Shown here piece by piece: positions 1 to 5,278 of a stretch of 13,412 bases of DNA. Numbering within the stretch: the stretch's first letter is position 1; each line of letters begins with the position of its first letter. Source of the DNA: Nitrospinota bacterium (lineage in GTDB: Bacteria > Nitrospinota > Nitrospinia > Nitrospinales > Nitrospinaceae); the NCBI GenBank assembly GCA_027298165.1, contig JAPUGN010000108.1:1-13412 (forward strand). The letters run 5' to 3'. The position numbers were made by a program, and so were the translations under genes. The notes beneath the pieces were generated by a model. That model made no database searches, had not been told where the DNA came from, and saw nothing but the letters and a program-made list of their open reading frames with translations.

Positions 1-322
1 TGACATGGTAATTGAAATAGTCCAGCTCCTCCCGGCTGGGGAGGTGGCCGTAGATCAACAGAAAGGACGTCTCGATAAAACTGCTGTGCTCCGCCAACTG
101 TTCGATCGGGATGCCCCGGTACAGCAAAACACCCTGTTCCCCATCCAGAAACGTGATCTCGCTTTGACAACTGCCGGTGCTGACAAAACCGGGATCGTAG
201 GTGATCAAACCCGTTGTGGATCGCAAGGCGGAAATATCCACCGCCTTTTCACCGCAGGTTCCCTCGATGATGGGTAACGGGTAGGATGTGCCCTGGTAAA
301 TGAGTTCGGCGGTTTTGGACAT
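1..322 (-). CDS. gltA: Citrate synthase (type II), N-terminal part, cut by the window edge
   Basis: Reading the minus strand from the ATG at 322-320 gives 107 codons that stay open to the window edge. The translation contains TGLITYDPGFVSTGSCQSE (about residues 37-55) followed by ITFLDGEQGVLLYRGIPIEQ, which are the hallmark N-terminal blocks of GltA-type hexameric citrate synthases (E. coli has GLFTFDPGFTSTASCES and a matching IDGDEGILLHRG block). The enzyme condenses acetyl-CoA with oxaloacetate to citrate in the cytoplasm as entry to the TCA cycle. A GGAG lies six bases before the ATG, which supports this start. The catalytic His and Asp residues lie further in and are outside the window, so activity cannot be judged. 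The gene is divergent from the dicarboxylate symporter across about 128 bases. Family identification is firm; only the missing 3' part limits the call. Confidence 0.93.
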   Translation of the reverse strand, partial: MSKTAELIYQGTSYPLPIIEGTCGEKAVDISALRSTTGLITYDPGFVSTGSCQSEITFLDGEQGVLLYRGIPIEQLAEHSSFIETSFLLIYGHLPSREELDYFNYHV

Positions 323-388
323 GAATATCTCCGGTCGGGGGTTGGCGGAAACGCAATGCACTCAAGTTTCCGGATATGATGCGATTGT

Positions 389-417
389 ATTATAAATTTT
401 CTCAGAGCGGTTTTCAG
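389..417 (-). promoter_or_regulatory. Candidate sigma70-type promoter for citrate synthase
   Basis: On the minus strand a perfect TATAAT (394-389) lies 17 bases after CTGAAA (417-412), which matches TTGACA at four of six positions. Transcription would begin near 382, giving a leader of about 60 nt before the gltA ATG at 322. I see no comparably good plus-strand promoter for the symporter in the same intergenic region. Confidence 0.4.
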
Positions 418-450
418 TAATCTTTTTAAATAACGAATTGGCGAACCTCT

Positions 451-1674
451 ATGAAGAACAAGAATTGGCTACTCTATTTCATGCTGGTCGGCATATTCCT
501 CGGGGGAATCTGCGGCTGGTGGTTCGGAAAGCAGATGATGGCGGTGGATTGGATCGGGGAAATTTTTCTGAACGCTCTTAAAATGCTGGTAATTCCCCTC
601 ATCGTATCCTCCCTGATCGTCGGGATTGCCGGGTTGGGGGACATCACCAAAGTGGGCAAAACCGGGGCGATCACCTTGTTTTATTTTATGACGACGACCG
701 CTTTTTCAGTGGTGATCGGACTGGCCATGGTGAATTTTATGCAGCCCGGAAAATCCGTGGAGATGGTGTCCGAAATGCCGGAAGGGGTGGCCGCCAAAAA
801 GGCCGTGGGAATTACCGATATTTTGCAGAGTTTCATCTCGCCCAACCTCGTCAAATCCATGTTGGATATGGATATCCTGCCCATCATTATTTTCTCTCTG
901 GTGTTCGGCGGTGTATTGACCACCCTGGGCGAAAAAGGGAAAACCGTCATCAATTTTTTTGATGCCGTAAACGAAGCCATCATGAAAATGGTGCATCTGG
1001 TGCTGTACCTGGCGCCGGTTGGAATTTTCGCGCTGATCGCCTCCAAACTGGGAGCCGCCGGGGGCGGCGACGCCTTCTGGGCGGAGTTGCTGAAAATCGG
1101 CAAATATGCCTTCACTGTTATTGCCGCGCTGTTACTTCATGCGTTGGTGGTCCTTCCGGCCATCCTGATTTTTGTAACCCGCCGGAGCCCCATTAAATTT
1201 TTTAAGGGGGCGAGTGCCGCCTTGACCACGGCGCTTTCAACCGCCAGCAGTTCCGCCACCCTGCCGGTCACCATCGAATGCGCCGTGGAGAACAACCAGG
1301 TGTCGCGCCGGGCTTCGCTGTTTGTTCTTCCCATTGGCGCGACGGTCAACATGGATGGCACCGCCATGTACGAAGCGATAGCGGCCATCTTCATCGCTCA
1401 AATGTTGGGTATTGAGCTGAGTTTTACCCAGCAAATTATTATATTCATTACCGCCACGCTTGCGGCGATTGGCGCCGCGGGCATTCCCGAGGCGGGGCTG
1501 GTCACCCTGATCATGGTGCTCCAGTCCGTCGGTCTCCCCTTGGAGGGCATCGGGATGCTGTTATCGATCGACTGGTTTCTGGACCGGTGCCGTACCACCG
1601 TCAACGTTTGGGGAGATTCCATAGGCGCGGCGGTGGTCGATAAACTTGAAGAACAATACGTGGAAGGAGGGTAG
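451..1674 (+). CDS. Dicarboxylate/amino acid:cation symporter (DAACS family, GltP/DctA-like)
   Basis: This 407-residue polytopic membrane protein has the usual length of the DAACS family (TC 2.A.23), which imports glutamate, aspartate or C4-dicarboxylates with Na+ or H+. The serine-rich hairpin-1 tip is visible as STASSSATLP (263-272), the TM7 motif as NMDGT (300-304), and the TM8 site as DWFLDRCRTTVNVWGD (374-389). Aligned with GltPh, these TM8 residues give D374, D378, R381, T382, N385 and D389. The arginine at the GltPh Arg397 position favours an acidic substrate with a side-chain carboxylate over a neutral amino acid. The ATG at 451 is the first plausible start and begins before TM1; its Shine-Dalgarno is weak. 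It is followed after 4 bases by the TauE-like gene and probably shares its transcript. The exact substrate (glutamate, aspartate, succinate or malate) and the coupling ion cannot be read from the sequence. Confidence 0.93.
   Translation: MKNKNWLLYFMLVGIFLGGICGWWFGKQMMAVDWIGEIFLNALKMLVIPLIVSSLIVGIAGLGDITKVGKTGAITLFYFMTTTAFSVVIGLAMVNFMQPGKSVEMVSEMPEGVAAKKAVGITDILQSFISPNLVKSMLDMDILPIIIFSLVFGGVLTTLGEKGKTVINFFDAVNEAIMKMVHLVLYLAPVGIFALIASKLGAAGGGDAFWAELLKIGKYAFTVIAALLLHALVVLPAILIFVTRRSPIKFFKGASAALTTALSTASSSATLPVTIECAVENNQVSRRASLFVLPIGATVNMDGTAMYEAIAAIFIAQMLGIELSFTQQIIIFITATLAAIGAAGIPEAGLVTLIMVLQSVGLPLEGIGMLLSIDWFLDRCRTTVNVWGDSIGAAVVDKLEEQYVEGG
1665..1670 (+). promoter_or_regulatory. Perfect Shine-Dalgarno (AGGAGG) that fixes a TTG start
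   Basis: AGGAGG sits inside the last codons of the symporter gene, eight bases before the TTG at 1679. This spacing selects the TTG over the in-frame ATG at 1646, which has no ribosome binding site and would overlap the upstream gene by 29 bases. Confidence 0.8.
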
Positions 1675-1678
1675 TCAA

Positions 1679-2044
1679 TTGGAATGGATACTCTTGATCC
1701 TGTTGGGACTGGTGATCGGGGTTTTGGCCTCTATGACCGGTCTGGGCGGGGGATTTCTGGTGGTTCCCGTTCTGCTGTATCTTGGACATAAGGCGCAGAT
1801 GGCGGTCGGAACGTCGTTCATCGTGGTTTTTCTGATCGCGGCCTCGTCCGTGGCAGTCCATTACCGGTTGGGTAACGTCGATCTCAAGACCGGCCTGATG
1901 ATCGCTCTCGGCGGGGTCGTCGGCGCCCAGGTGGGTCCCATGATTTTAGCGAGCATGTCGGAACAGAATTTCAAGCGCTTCTTTGCAGGCATCCTGGTGC
2001 TTCTGGCCATCTGGTTGGTCGTTAACTCGCGGAGTGCCGTCTGA
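1679..2044 (+). CDS. Half-size TauE/SafE-family permease
   Basis: The 121-residue product, counted from the TTG at 1679, has about four hydrophobic helices and the family signature GVLASMTGLGGGFLVVPVLL (about residues 13-32), with glycine-rich MTGLGGG followed by VP. TauE/SafE (former DUF81) permeases are linked to export of sulfite, sulfonates, sulfoacetate and related organic anions. Full-length members have about 250 residues made of two such repeats, whereas this one has a single repeat ending at a clean stop. The DNA after the stop codes for a different gene on the other strand, so no remnant of a second half is present. Short members are known and would need to form dimers to build a pore. 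The gene lies 4 bases after the symporter stop, so translational coupling is likely. Family assignment is good; the substrate is unknown. Confidence 0.8.
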   Translation: MEWILLILLGLVIGVLASMTGLGGGFLVVPVLLYLGHKAQMAVGTSFIVVFLIAASSVAVHYRLGNVDLKTGLMIALGGVVGAQVGPMILASMSEQNFKRFFAGILVLLAIWLVVNSRSAV

Positions 2045-2078
2045 TCGAAGCGGAGGTGCTTTTACCGACAAAGCCCGA

Positions 2079-2519
2079 TCACGCAGACTCTTCAGGCTTC
2101 TGGCGTTCTCCCCTTACGATTCTTGCCGCAAAGGGGCCTTCGCCCAGCTTGTTGATCCAGTTGGAGCGCCCCTTGATCAGGTTGAACATCATGGCGCGGT
2201 CCTTGTTGACCGTATCGGTCCAGGTCAAATCCGCGCAATCCGGTTCAAAGACCGGAGGCAGGTAAATGATATCTCCCCCCTTGGCCTTCAAGCTGTGGTT
2301 TTTATCGAAAATAGATTTGATGTCCTCGAGTTTGCACACCCGCCAGTCGTTGAAACCTGCATAATTTTCCGTATTCAGTTGTTGCGCGTATTCCTGGCAC
2401 TGTTCCAGGTTCCGCCATTTTCCCAGCATCTGGCGGGTGTCTTTTTTGAGCCAGGTCAGCCCGGTGGATGAATCGGTGATGGTGTCGTTTCCGTTATCAA
2501 TAAACCTGTCGTCAGACAT
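2079..2519 (-). CDS. DUF1566 (Lcl C-terminal domain) protein
   Basis: The 146-residue protein is a single DUF1566 domain. The typical opening is seen as RFIDNGNDTITDSSTGLTWL (5-24), then GFNDWRV (55-61) in place of the usual GYSDWRLP, WTDT (100-103) in place of FWSST, and the C-terminal ARIVRG (132-137) in place of YVRCVRG. DUF1566 has a C-type-lectin/SUMF1-like fold and often sits in secreted or surface proteins. This copy has no signal peptide or membrane segment, so it is probably cytoplasmic. The start at 2519 is preferred over the in-frame ATG at 2549 because a GAGG lies 5 bases upstream and because the predicted transcription start falls between the two. It converges on the TauE-like gene with about 34 bases between stops. 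Molecular function is not known. Confidence 0.8.
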   Translation of the reverse strand: MSDDRFIDNGNDTITDSSTGLTWLKKDTRQMLGKWRNLEQCQEYAQQLNTENYAGFNDWRVCKLEDIKSIFDKNHSLKAKGGDIIYLPPVFEPDCADLTWTDTVNKDRAMMFNLIKGRSNWINKLGEGPFAARIVRGERQKPEESA

Positions 2520-2552
2520 GGAAGCCTCGCGATTAAGATTGGATTGCAAGAT

Positions 2553-2561
2553 ATTATATCA
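2553..2561 (-). promoter_or_regulatory. Extended -10 promoter for the DUF1566 gene
   Basis: The minus strand reads TGATATAAT, a perfect extended -10 element (TGn plus TATAAT). There is no good -35 hexamer at the expected distance, which is usual for this promoter class. Transcription would start near 2546, leaving a leader of about 27 nt with a GAGG before the ATG at 2519. Confidence 0.6.
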
Positions 2562-2615
2562 AAAATGAGGTGCGTATGGAGCCTGCAGATATTTTGAAGG
2601 GCATCGAGGCCAGGT

Positions 2616-3045
2616 TTATTTTCGGGTGAAAAAATGAAGGCCCTGAAAATGGTAATTGAGCCCGTGTGGATGATTGATATGAAAAAAATTATTAGCCAGG
2701 GGAGGGCCATGGCGTTGGGCGATCACCGAAACATAATCATAAGGACTTTTCTCGCAGTTTCGAAACAAACACCATCTTACAAAAAGCGCTTTGTCAATAT
2801 TACGCTTGAAAATAATTCCCAGGATGTCCGGGCCGCTGAAAAAGAATTGCAGGACAAAGTCCGGAGAATTGACTTGAAAGGTTTTGTTGAGGGAAAGGCG
2901 TGTCAGATCCACCGGATTGGTTATTTTGGTGGCTTGGACTTTGTATTCCTTGAGAGAAACGGTTTCAAGCGAATAAGCAGATGTGGCCTGATGCAAACCA
3001 AACAACAAAACCCCAGCAAGGAAGAGGCAAGGTTTGCCTGAGTTC
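2616..3045 (-). pseudogene. Possible remnant of a secreted-protein gene lacking a start codon
   Basis: One minus-strand frame contains KPCLFLAGVLLFGLHQATSA (about 3021-2962), which has the length, charge and Ala-x-Ala-like end of a Sec signal peptide. About 115 plausible residues follow (beginning YSLETVSLKEYKVQATK) up to a TAA at 2616. The frame has no ATG, GTG or TTG near the signal peptide: the nearest in-frame starts lie beyond the terminator at 3066-3101, inside the neighbouring gene's 3' end. There is no Shine-Dalgarno either. A +1 shift would bring in an ATG at about 3063, also without a ribosome binding site. It may be a decayed gene or a chance pattern. It is mutually exclusive with the plus-strand reading of the same bases. 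I do not recognise the family. Confidence 0.25.
2634..3041 (+). CDS. Doubtful hypothetical protein
   Basis: A 135-codon plus-strand frame runs from an ATG at 2634 with a weak GGGTG upstream to a TGA at 3041, 24 bases before a bidirectional terminator that would suit it. The product is basic and without clear domains, with one mildly amphipathic stretch (DVRAAEKELQDKVRRI). I see no recognisable family. The opposite strand carries a signal-peptide-like frame over the same bases, and the region is more AT-rich than its surroundings. Translation is therefore unproven, and the internal ATGs (for example 2649) are equally weak starts. Confidence 0.2.
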   Translation: MKALKMVIEPVWMIDMKKIISQGRAMALGDHRNIIIRTFLAVSKQTPSYKKRFVNITLENNSQDVRAAEKELQDKVRRIDLKGFVEGKACQIHRIGYFGGLDFVFLERNGFKRISRCGLMQTKQQNPSKEEARFA

Positions 3046-3065
3046 GAGGGGAGGCAGGAACATAG

Positions 3066-3101
3066 AAAAAGCCGATAGAGTATAAGCTCTATCGGCTTTT
3101 T
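3066..3101. terminator. Bidirectional rho-independent terminator
   Basis: A perfect 15-bp inverted repeat pairs AAAAAGCCGATAGAG (3066-3080) with CTCTATCGGCTTTTT (3087-3101) around the six-base loop TATAAG. The core GCCGATAGAG stem is flanked by A and T runs, so it can terminate in both directions. It lies 41 bases after the stop of the minus-strand secreted protein gene, its most likely client. Confidence 0.9.
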
Positions 3102-3142
3102 AATGCAATCGGATAGGACCGAGAGTCCCAAAGCTGTGAGGC

Positions 3143-3595
3143 TTACTTCAAAGTCGGATGATAGGCGCCACACATGGAATTCGGAACCAGATTTTCCTTC
3201 ATGTAACCTTTGCGATTCTGACCCATTTGCTTCCGGTAAGCGCCACCGGTGTTGTCGCCACCACAGTCGCCGGCAACCAGACCGAAAACCTCGGCTTCTT
3301 CAACCGTCTTGGCGGCTTTCCAGGACTGATCGCTCTGTGATTCACCGAACTGCTGGTCGACATTAATTCCAACGTCAGAGCTTCTGGACATATGAGCGCG
3401 GGAGGCACGGTTGACGGCGTCCGTCAACGTACGGGCGTGGGCTCCCATTTGAACCATCGTCTGGCCAACGCTCATTACGCTCTGATCCTGCTGAGCATAG
3501 GCACCCGGAACCATTTCATCGGCGGTCGCGCTGGATACGCCGAAAGCCAATACAGCCATAAAACATACTGCCAACAAAAGTGCTTTCTTTTTCAT
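3143..3595 (-). CDS. Small secreted protein of unknown function
   Basis: The 150-residue product begins with a classical Sec signal peptide: KKK at 2-4, a hydrophobic core at about 5-20 and a likely cleavage after ATA at 25. The mature protein is polar, Gln/Met/Ser-rich in its first half (residues 35-90), and has just two cysteines (C111 in GDCGGD and C142 in SMCGAY). These could form one disulfide or bind a ligand or metal. The C-terminal part, rich in Gly, Asn and Tyr, looks the more conserved-like portion. I recognise no family. The start is well supported: GGGGAG lies six bases upstream. The gene stands alone between a predicted strong promoter with a structured leader and a strong terminator, which suggests an abundant periplasmic or extracellular product. 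That expression inference is mine and not shown directly. Confidence 0.82.
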   Translation of the reverse strand: MKKKALLLAVCFMAVLAFGVSSATADEMVPGAYAQQDQSVMSVGQTMVQMGAHARTLTDAVNRASRAHMSRSSDVGINVDQQFGESQSDQSWKAAKTVEEAEVFGLVAGDCGGDNTGGAYRKQMGQNRKGYMKENLVPNSMCGAYHPTLK

Positions 3596-3646
3596 TGTAG
3601 TCTCCCCTAAAAAAGTTTGTACTTAATAGGTAAAGCTCAAAGTTAA

Positions 3647-3681
3647 ATAATTCATTAAAAAACAGCCAACAAATGAATTAT
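3647..3681 (-). repeat. 10-bp inverted repeat in the 5' leader of the secreted protein gene
   Basis: ATAATTCATT (3647-3656) and AATGAATTAT (3672-3681) are perfect inverted copies around a 15-base spacer. On the minus-strand transcript this would form an AU-rich stem-loop about 50 nt before the start codon. It could be an mRNA stability element or an operator; the sequence alone does not decide. Confidence 0.45.
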
Positions 3682-3699
3682 GGAATACCGGCAGAGTCA

Positions 3700-3734
3700 G
3701 GCCCGCGCCAGCACAAAACTAGCGGCCTTTTTTT
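3700..3734 (+). terminator. Terminator-like hairpin with T-tract facing plus-strand transcription
   Basis: GGCC (3700-3703), a bulged C and GC (3705-3706) pair with GCGGCC (3722-3727) across a 15-base loop, and seven T residues follow (3728-3734). The shape is that of a factor-independent terminator for plus-strand RNA, yet no plus-strand gene lies upstream. On the minus strand it would instead be a hairpin in the leader of the secreted protein gene. Confidence 0.4.
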
Positions 3735-3760
3735 AGACATTTTGAGGCGTCTTAGACCGA

Positions 3761-3789
3761 AATTTATAATCTTAGAGGCCATTTGTCAA
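3761..3789 (-). promoter_or_regulatory. Candidate promoter for the secreted protein gene
   Basis: The minus strand carries a perfect TTGACA (3789-3784), then 17 bases, then TAAATT (3766-3761), which matches four of six -10 positions. A TATAAA two bases closer (spacer 15) is an alternative -10. Transcription would start near 3754, giving a leader of about 160 nt. Confidence 0.5.
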
Positions 3790-3949
3790 TAGAAAAACTC
3801 CATAGGGTTTCAAGAGCCTGACCCGACCGGATTGAGAATTTGAAGATTTTCGGTGATTTCCGGTGTTTTCCCCCGATTTTTCGGCCACCGGCTGGCAAAT
3901 TTTATTAACTCTTTGTTTTAATTAATTTTAAAAAACTCTCGCCGGTCGT

Positions 3950-3977
3950 TTGAATTTTCCGGGTTCCCGTGTATGAT
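3950..3977 (+). promoter_or_regulatory. Candidate sigma70-type promoter for the DUF2203 gene
   Basis: TTGAAT (3950-3955), 16 bases, then TATGAT (3972-3977) resemble -35 and -10 elements. Transcription would start near 3984, about 42 nt before the ATG at 4026. The in-frame ATG at 3969 lies inside the promoter, which argues against using it as the start. Confidence 0.5.
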
Positions 3978-4025
3978 TGCTATTTCAAACTGCTTTTTAA
4001 AAACCCCCGTACGAGATGGATTTCG

Positions 4026-4403
4026 ATGTCGAAAAAGTACTTTACTGTGGAAGAGGCCAATGCCCTGATCCCCGATTTGCTGGATTGGGTACCCCGGTTG
4101 CAGGAATTGTATTCCCTGATGCACAAAGGTTTCCCGGATATCCTGAAAGCCCGGGCCAAGGCCGAGTACGGCGGCGGCAGTATCCACGGAACCGAATATT
4201 TGAAGGTGGCTCTGAAAGCCAATCAAATCACCCGGGGCTTGGAAAAACACGGGTGCGTTCTTAAAGGCATCGAAATGGGCCTGGTGGATTTTCCGGCTAT
4301 CCGCGATGGCAAAGAAGTGCTCCTCTGCTGGAAAGTCCCGGAAAAGGAAATCCGGTTCTGGCACGATCTGAACACTGGGTTTTCCGGCCGCCAGCCGATT
4401 TAG
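4026..4403 (+). CDS. DUF2203 family protein
   Basis: The 125-residue protein matches the small cytoplasmic DUF2203 family. It opens with KKYFTVEEANALIPDLLDWV (3-22), the typical N-terminal block, and ends with the conserved sequence GLVDFPAIRDGKEVLLCW (about 89-106), then EKEIRFWHDLNTGFSGRQPI (106-125), whose FWHD and FxGRQP elements define the family. The fold is probably helical at the N-terminus followed by a compact C-terminal motif; no enzymatic role is established. The start at 4026 is chosen because the family homology begins at once, a GGA lies five bases upstream, and the upstream in-frame ATG is within the predicted promoter. It converges with the phosphatase gene with only 3 bases between stop codons and no hairpin between, so antisense overlap of the two transcripts is expected. 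Confidence 0.88.
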   Translation: MSKKYFTVEEANALIPDLLDWVPRLQELYSLMHKGFPDILKARAKAEYGGGSIHGTEYLKVALKANQITRGLEKHGCVLKGIEMGLVDFPAIRDGKEVLLCWKVPEKEIRFWHDLNTGFSGRQPI

Positions 4404-4406
4404 AAG

Positions 4407-5189
4407 TTACCTCGTCTTCGTGGCGTTGATCCGCTTTCGAAGTTCTTTCACCAGTTGAGCATTCCCCACCAGCGCCGTGCCCCCGCGGATGCTGTTCTGG
4501 GTTCCCTTAAAATTAGCAAAAACTCCCCCGGCTTCCTGCACCATAATTTTGCACGGAGCGAAATCCCAGATATAAGCCCAGGGATCGACCATGACGTCCA
4601 CCGATCCCCGGATGGCCAGCAGGTGTCCGAACGCATCGGGATAAGTCCGCACCCATTTGGCTTCGGAATGCAATTGATTCAAGAACCGCAGGTATTTCTT
4701 TTCCCGGAAACAGTAATGGTCCGCCGTGGCCAGAACGGAATCCTTTAATTTGGAATGGGAGGACACGCGCAGGCGGCGCTTGCCGGAAAAAGTTCCCTTA
4801 CCCTTGACCGCCCATACCGTTTCCCCCAGCGCGGGCAGGCAGATGACTCCCATGACCGGTTCCCCTTTGTGAAGGAGGGAGAGCAGGGTGGCAAACAGGG
4901 GCAGTCCCTGGATAAACGAACGGGTGCCATCTATCGGATCGATCGTCCAGACCCACTTGCGATAGGAATCTTCCTCTCCGAATTCCTCGCCGATGATGCC
5001 GTGATCCGGAAACTCCCGCTGAATTTTTTTGCGGAGAATTTCTTCGGCTTTCTGGTCGGCGAGGGTGACTGGACTTTGGTCCTCTTTGTAGTGTACGGTG
5101 AGGTCTGTTTGGAACCTGCTGAGGATTTCCCGGGTGGCGGGTTTGAGCCAGGACAGCGCTGCTTCTTTTGCGTAGAGAAGATCTTTCAT
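4407..5189 (-). CDS. hisN: Inositol-monophosphatase-family phosphatase, HisN-like
   Basis: The 260-residue protein has the full length and motif set of the Mg2+-dependent IMPase superfamily: VTLADQKAEE (41-50), GEE (67-69), WTIDPIDGTRSF (81-92) and IWDFAPCKIMVQEAGG (207-222). Metal ligands would be E68, D84, D87 and D209. The order and the DFAPC motif resemble histidinol-phosphatases of the HisN type (histidine biosynthesis, histidinol phosphate to histidinol). Inositol-1-phosphatase or CysQ-like activity cannot be excluded, because substrate specificity is hard to read in this family. No histidine-pathway gene is nearby. The start at 5189 has only a weak ribosome binding site, but homology begins right after it. 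It is divergent from the SUMF1-fold gene over 89 bases, with overlapping -10-like sequences on both strands (near 5225-5232). Confidence 0.85.
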   Translation of the reverse strand: MKDLLYAKEAALSWLKPATREILSRFQTDLTVHYKEDQSPVTLADQKAEEILRKKIQREFPDHGIIGEEFGEEDSYRKWVWTIDPIDGTRSFIQGLPLFATLLSLLHKGEPVMGVICLPALGETVWAVKGKGTFSGKRRLRVSSHSKLKDSVLATADHYCFREKKYLRFLNQLHSEAKWVRTYPDAFGHLLAIRGSVDVMVDPWAYIWDFAPCKIMVQEAGGVFANFKGTQNSIRGGTALVGNAQLVKELRKRINATKTR

Positions 5190-5204
5190 CCGTTGGGTTT
5201 AAGA

Positions 5205-5232
5205 TTGCATTCCAGTCAGGTTAAACTATAAT
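5205..5232 (+). promoter_or_regulatory. Promoter for the SUMF1-fold / SpeE-like gene pair
   Basis: TTGCAT (5205-5210), 16 bases, then a perfect TATAAT (5227-5232) make a good sigma70-type promoter. Transcription would start near 5239 and yield a leader of about 40 nt. The complementary strand shows TATAGT at 5230-5225, so expression of the divergent phosphatase may compete for the same DNA. Confidence 0.6.
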
Positions 5233-5278
5233 CGCTCTGCTATTCTAGCCTTTAATTTCCTTTAAACATAATAAAAAT

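Larger units (their letters stand above)
3596..4025. other. Long AT-rich intergenic region between divergent genes
   Basis: This 430-base stretch separates the minus-strand secreted protein gene from the plus-strand DUF2203 gene. It holds the leader, the inverted repeats and the promoter of the former (to about 3789) and the promoter of the latter (3950-3977). Between them lies an AT-rich filler with a nested hairpin at 3860-3891: CCGGTG/CACCGG enclosing CCGA-TTTT-TCGG. I find no credible coding frame in it. Confidence 0.6.

Noticed and set aside
5..277. Open plus-strand frame of 90 codons at the left edge
   Set aside because: It lies opposite the citrate synthase N-terminus, whose conserved motifs are unmistakable on the minus strand.
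365..400. A plus-strand promoter for the symporter at TATTAT/TATAAA near 388-396
   Set aside because: No acceptable -35 sequence occurs 16-18 bases upstream. The same AT-rich bases fit better as the minus-strand gltA -10.
681..1115. Minus-strand frame inside the symporter gene
   Set aside because: It is antisense to a well-conserved transporter; it lacks a ribosome binding site and family motifs.
1983..2471. Plus-strand frame of 162 codons after the TauE-like gene, considered as a second TauE half
   Set aside because: It has no hydrophobic helices or GLGGG-type motif and is the complement of the DUF1566 gene.
3600..4025. A possible CRISPR leader, tRNA or riboswitch in the long intergenic region
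   Set aside because: There are no direct repeats with spacers, no tRNA cloverleaf and no recognised riboswitch core. Only simple inverted repeats and promoters are seen.
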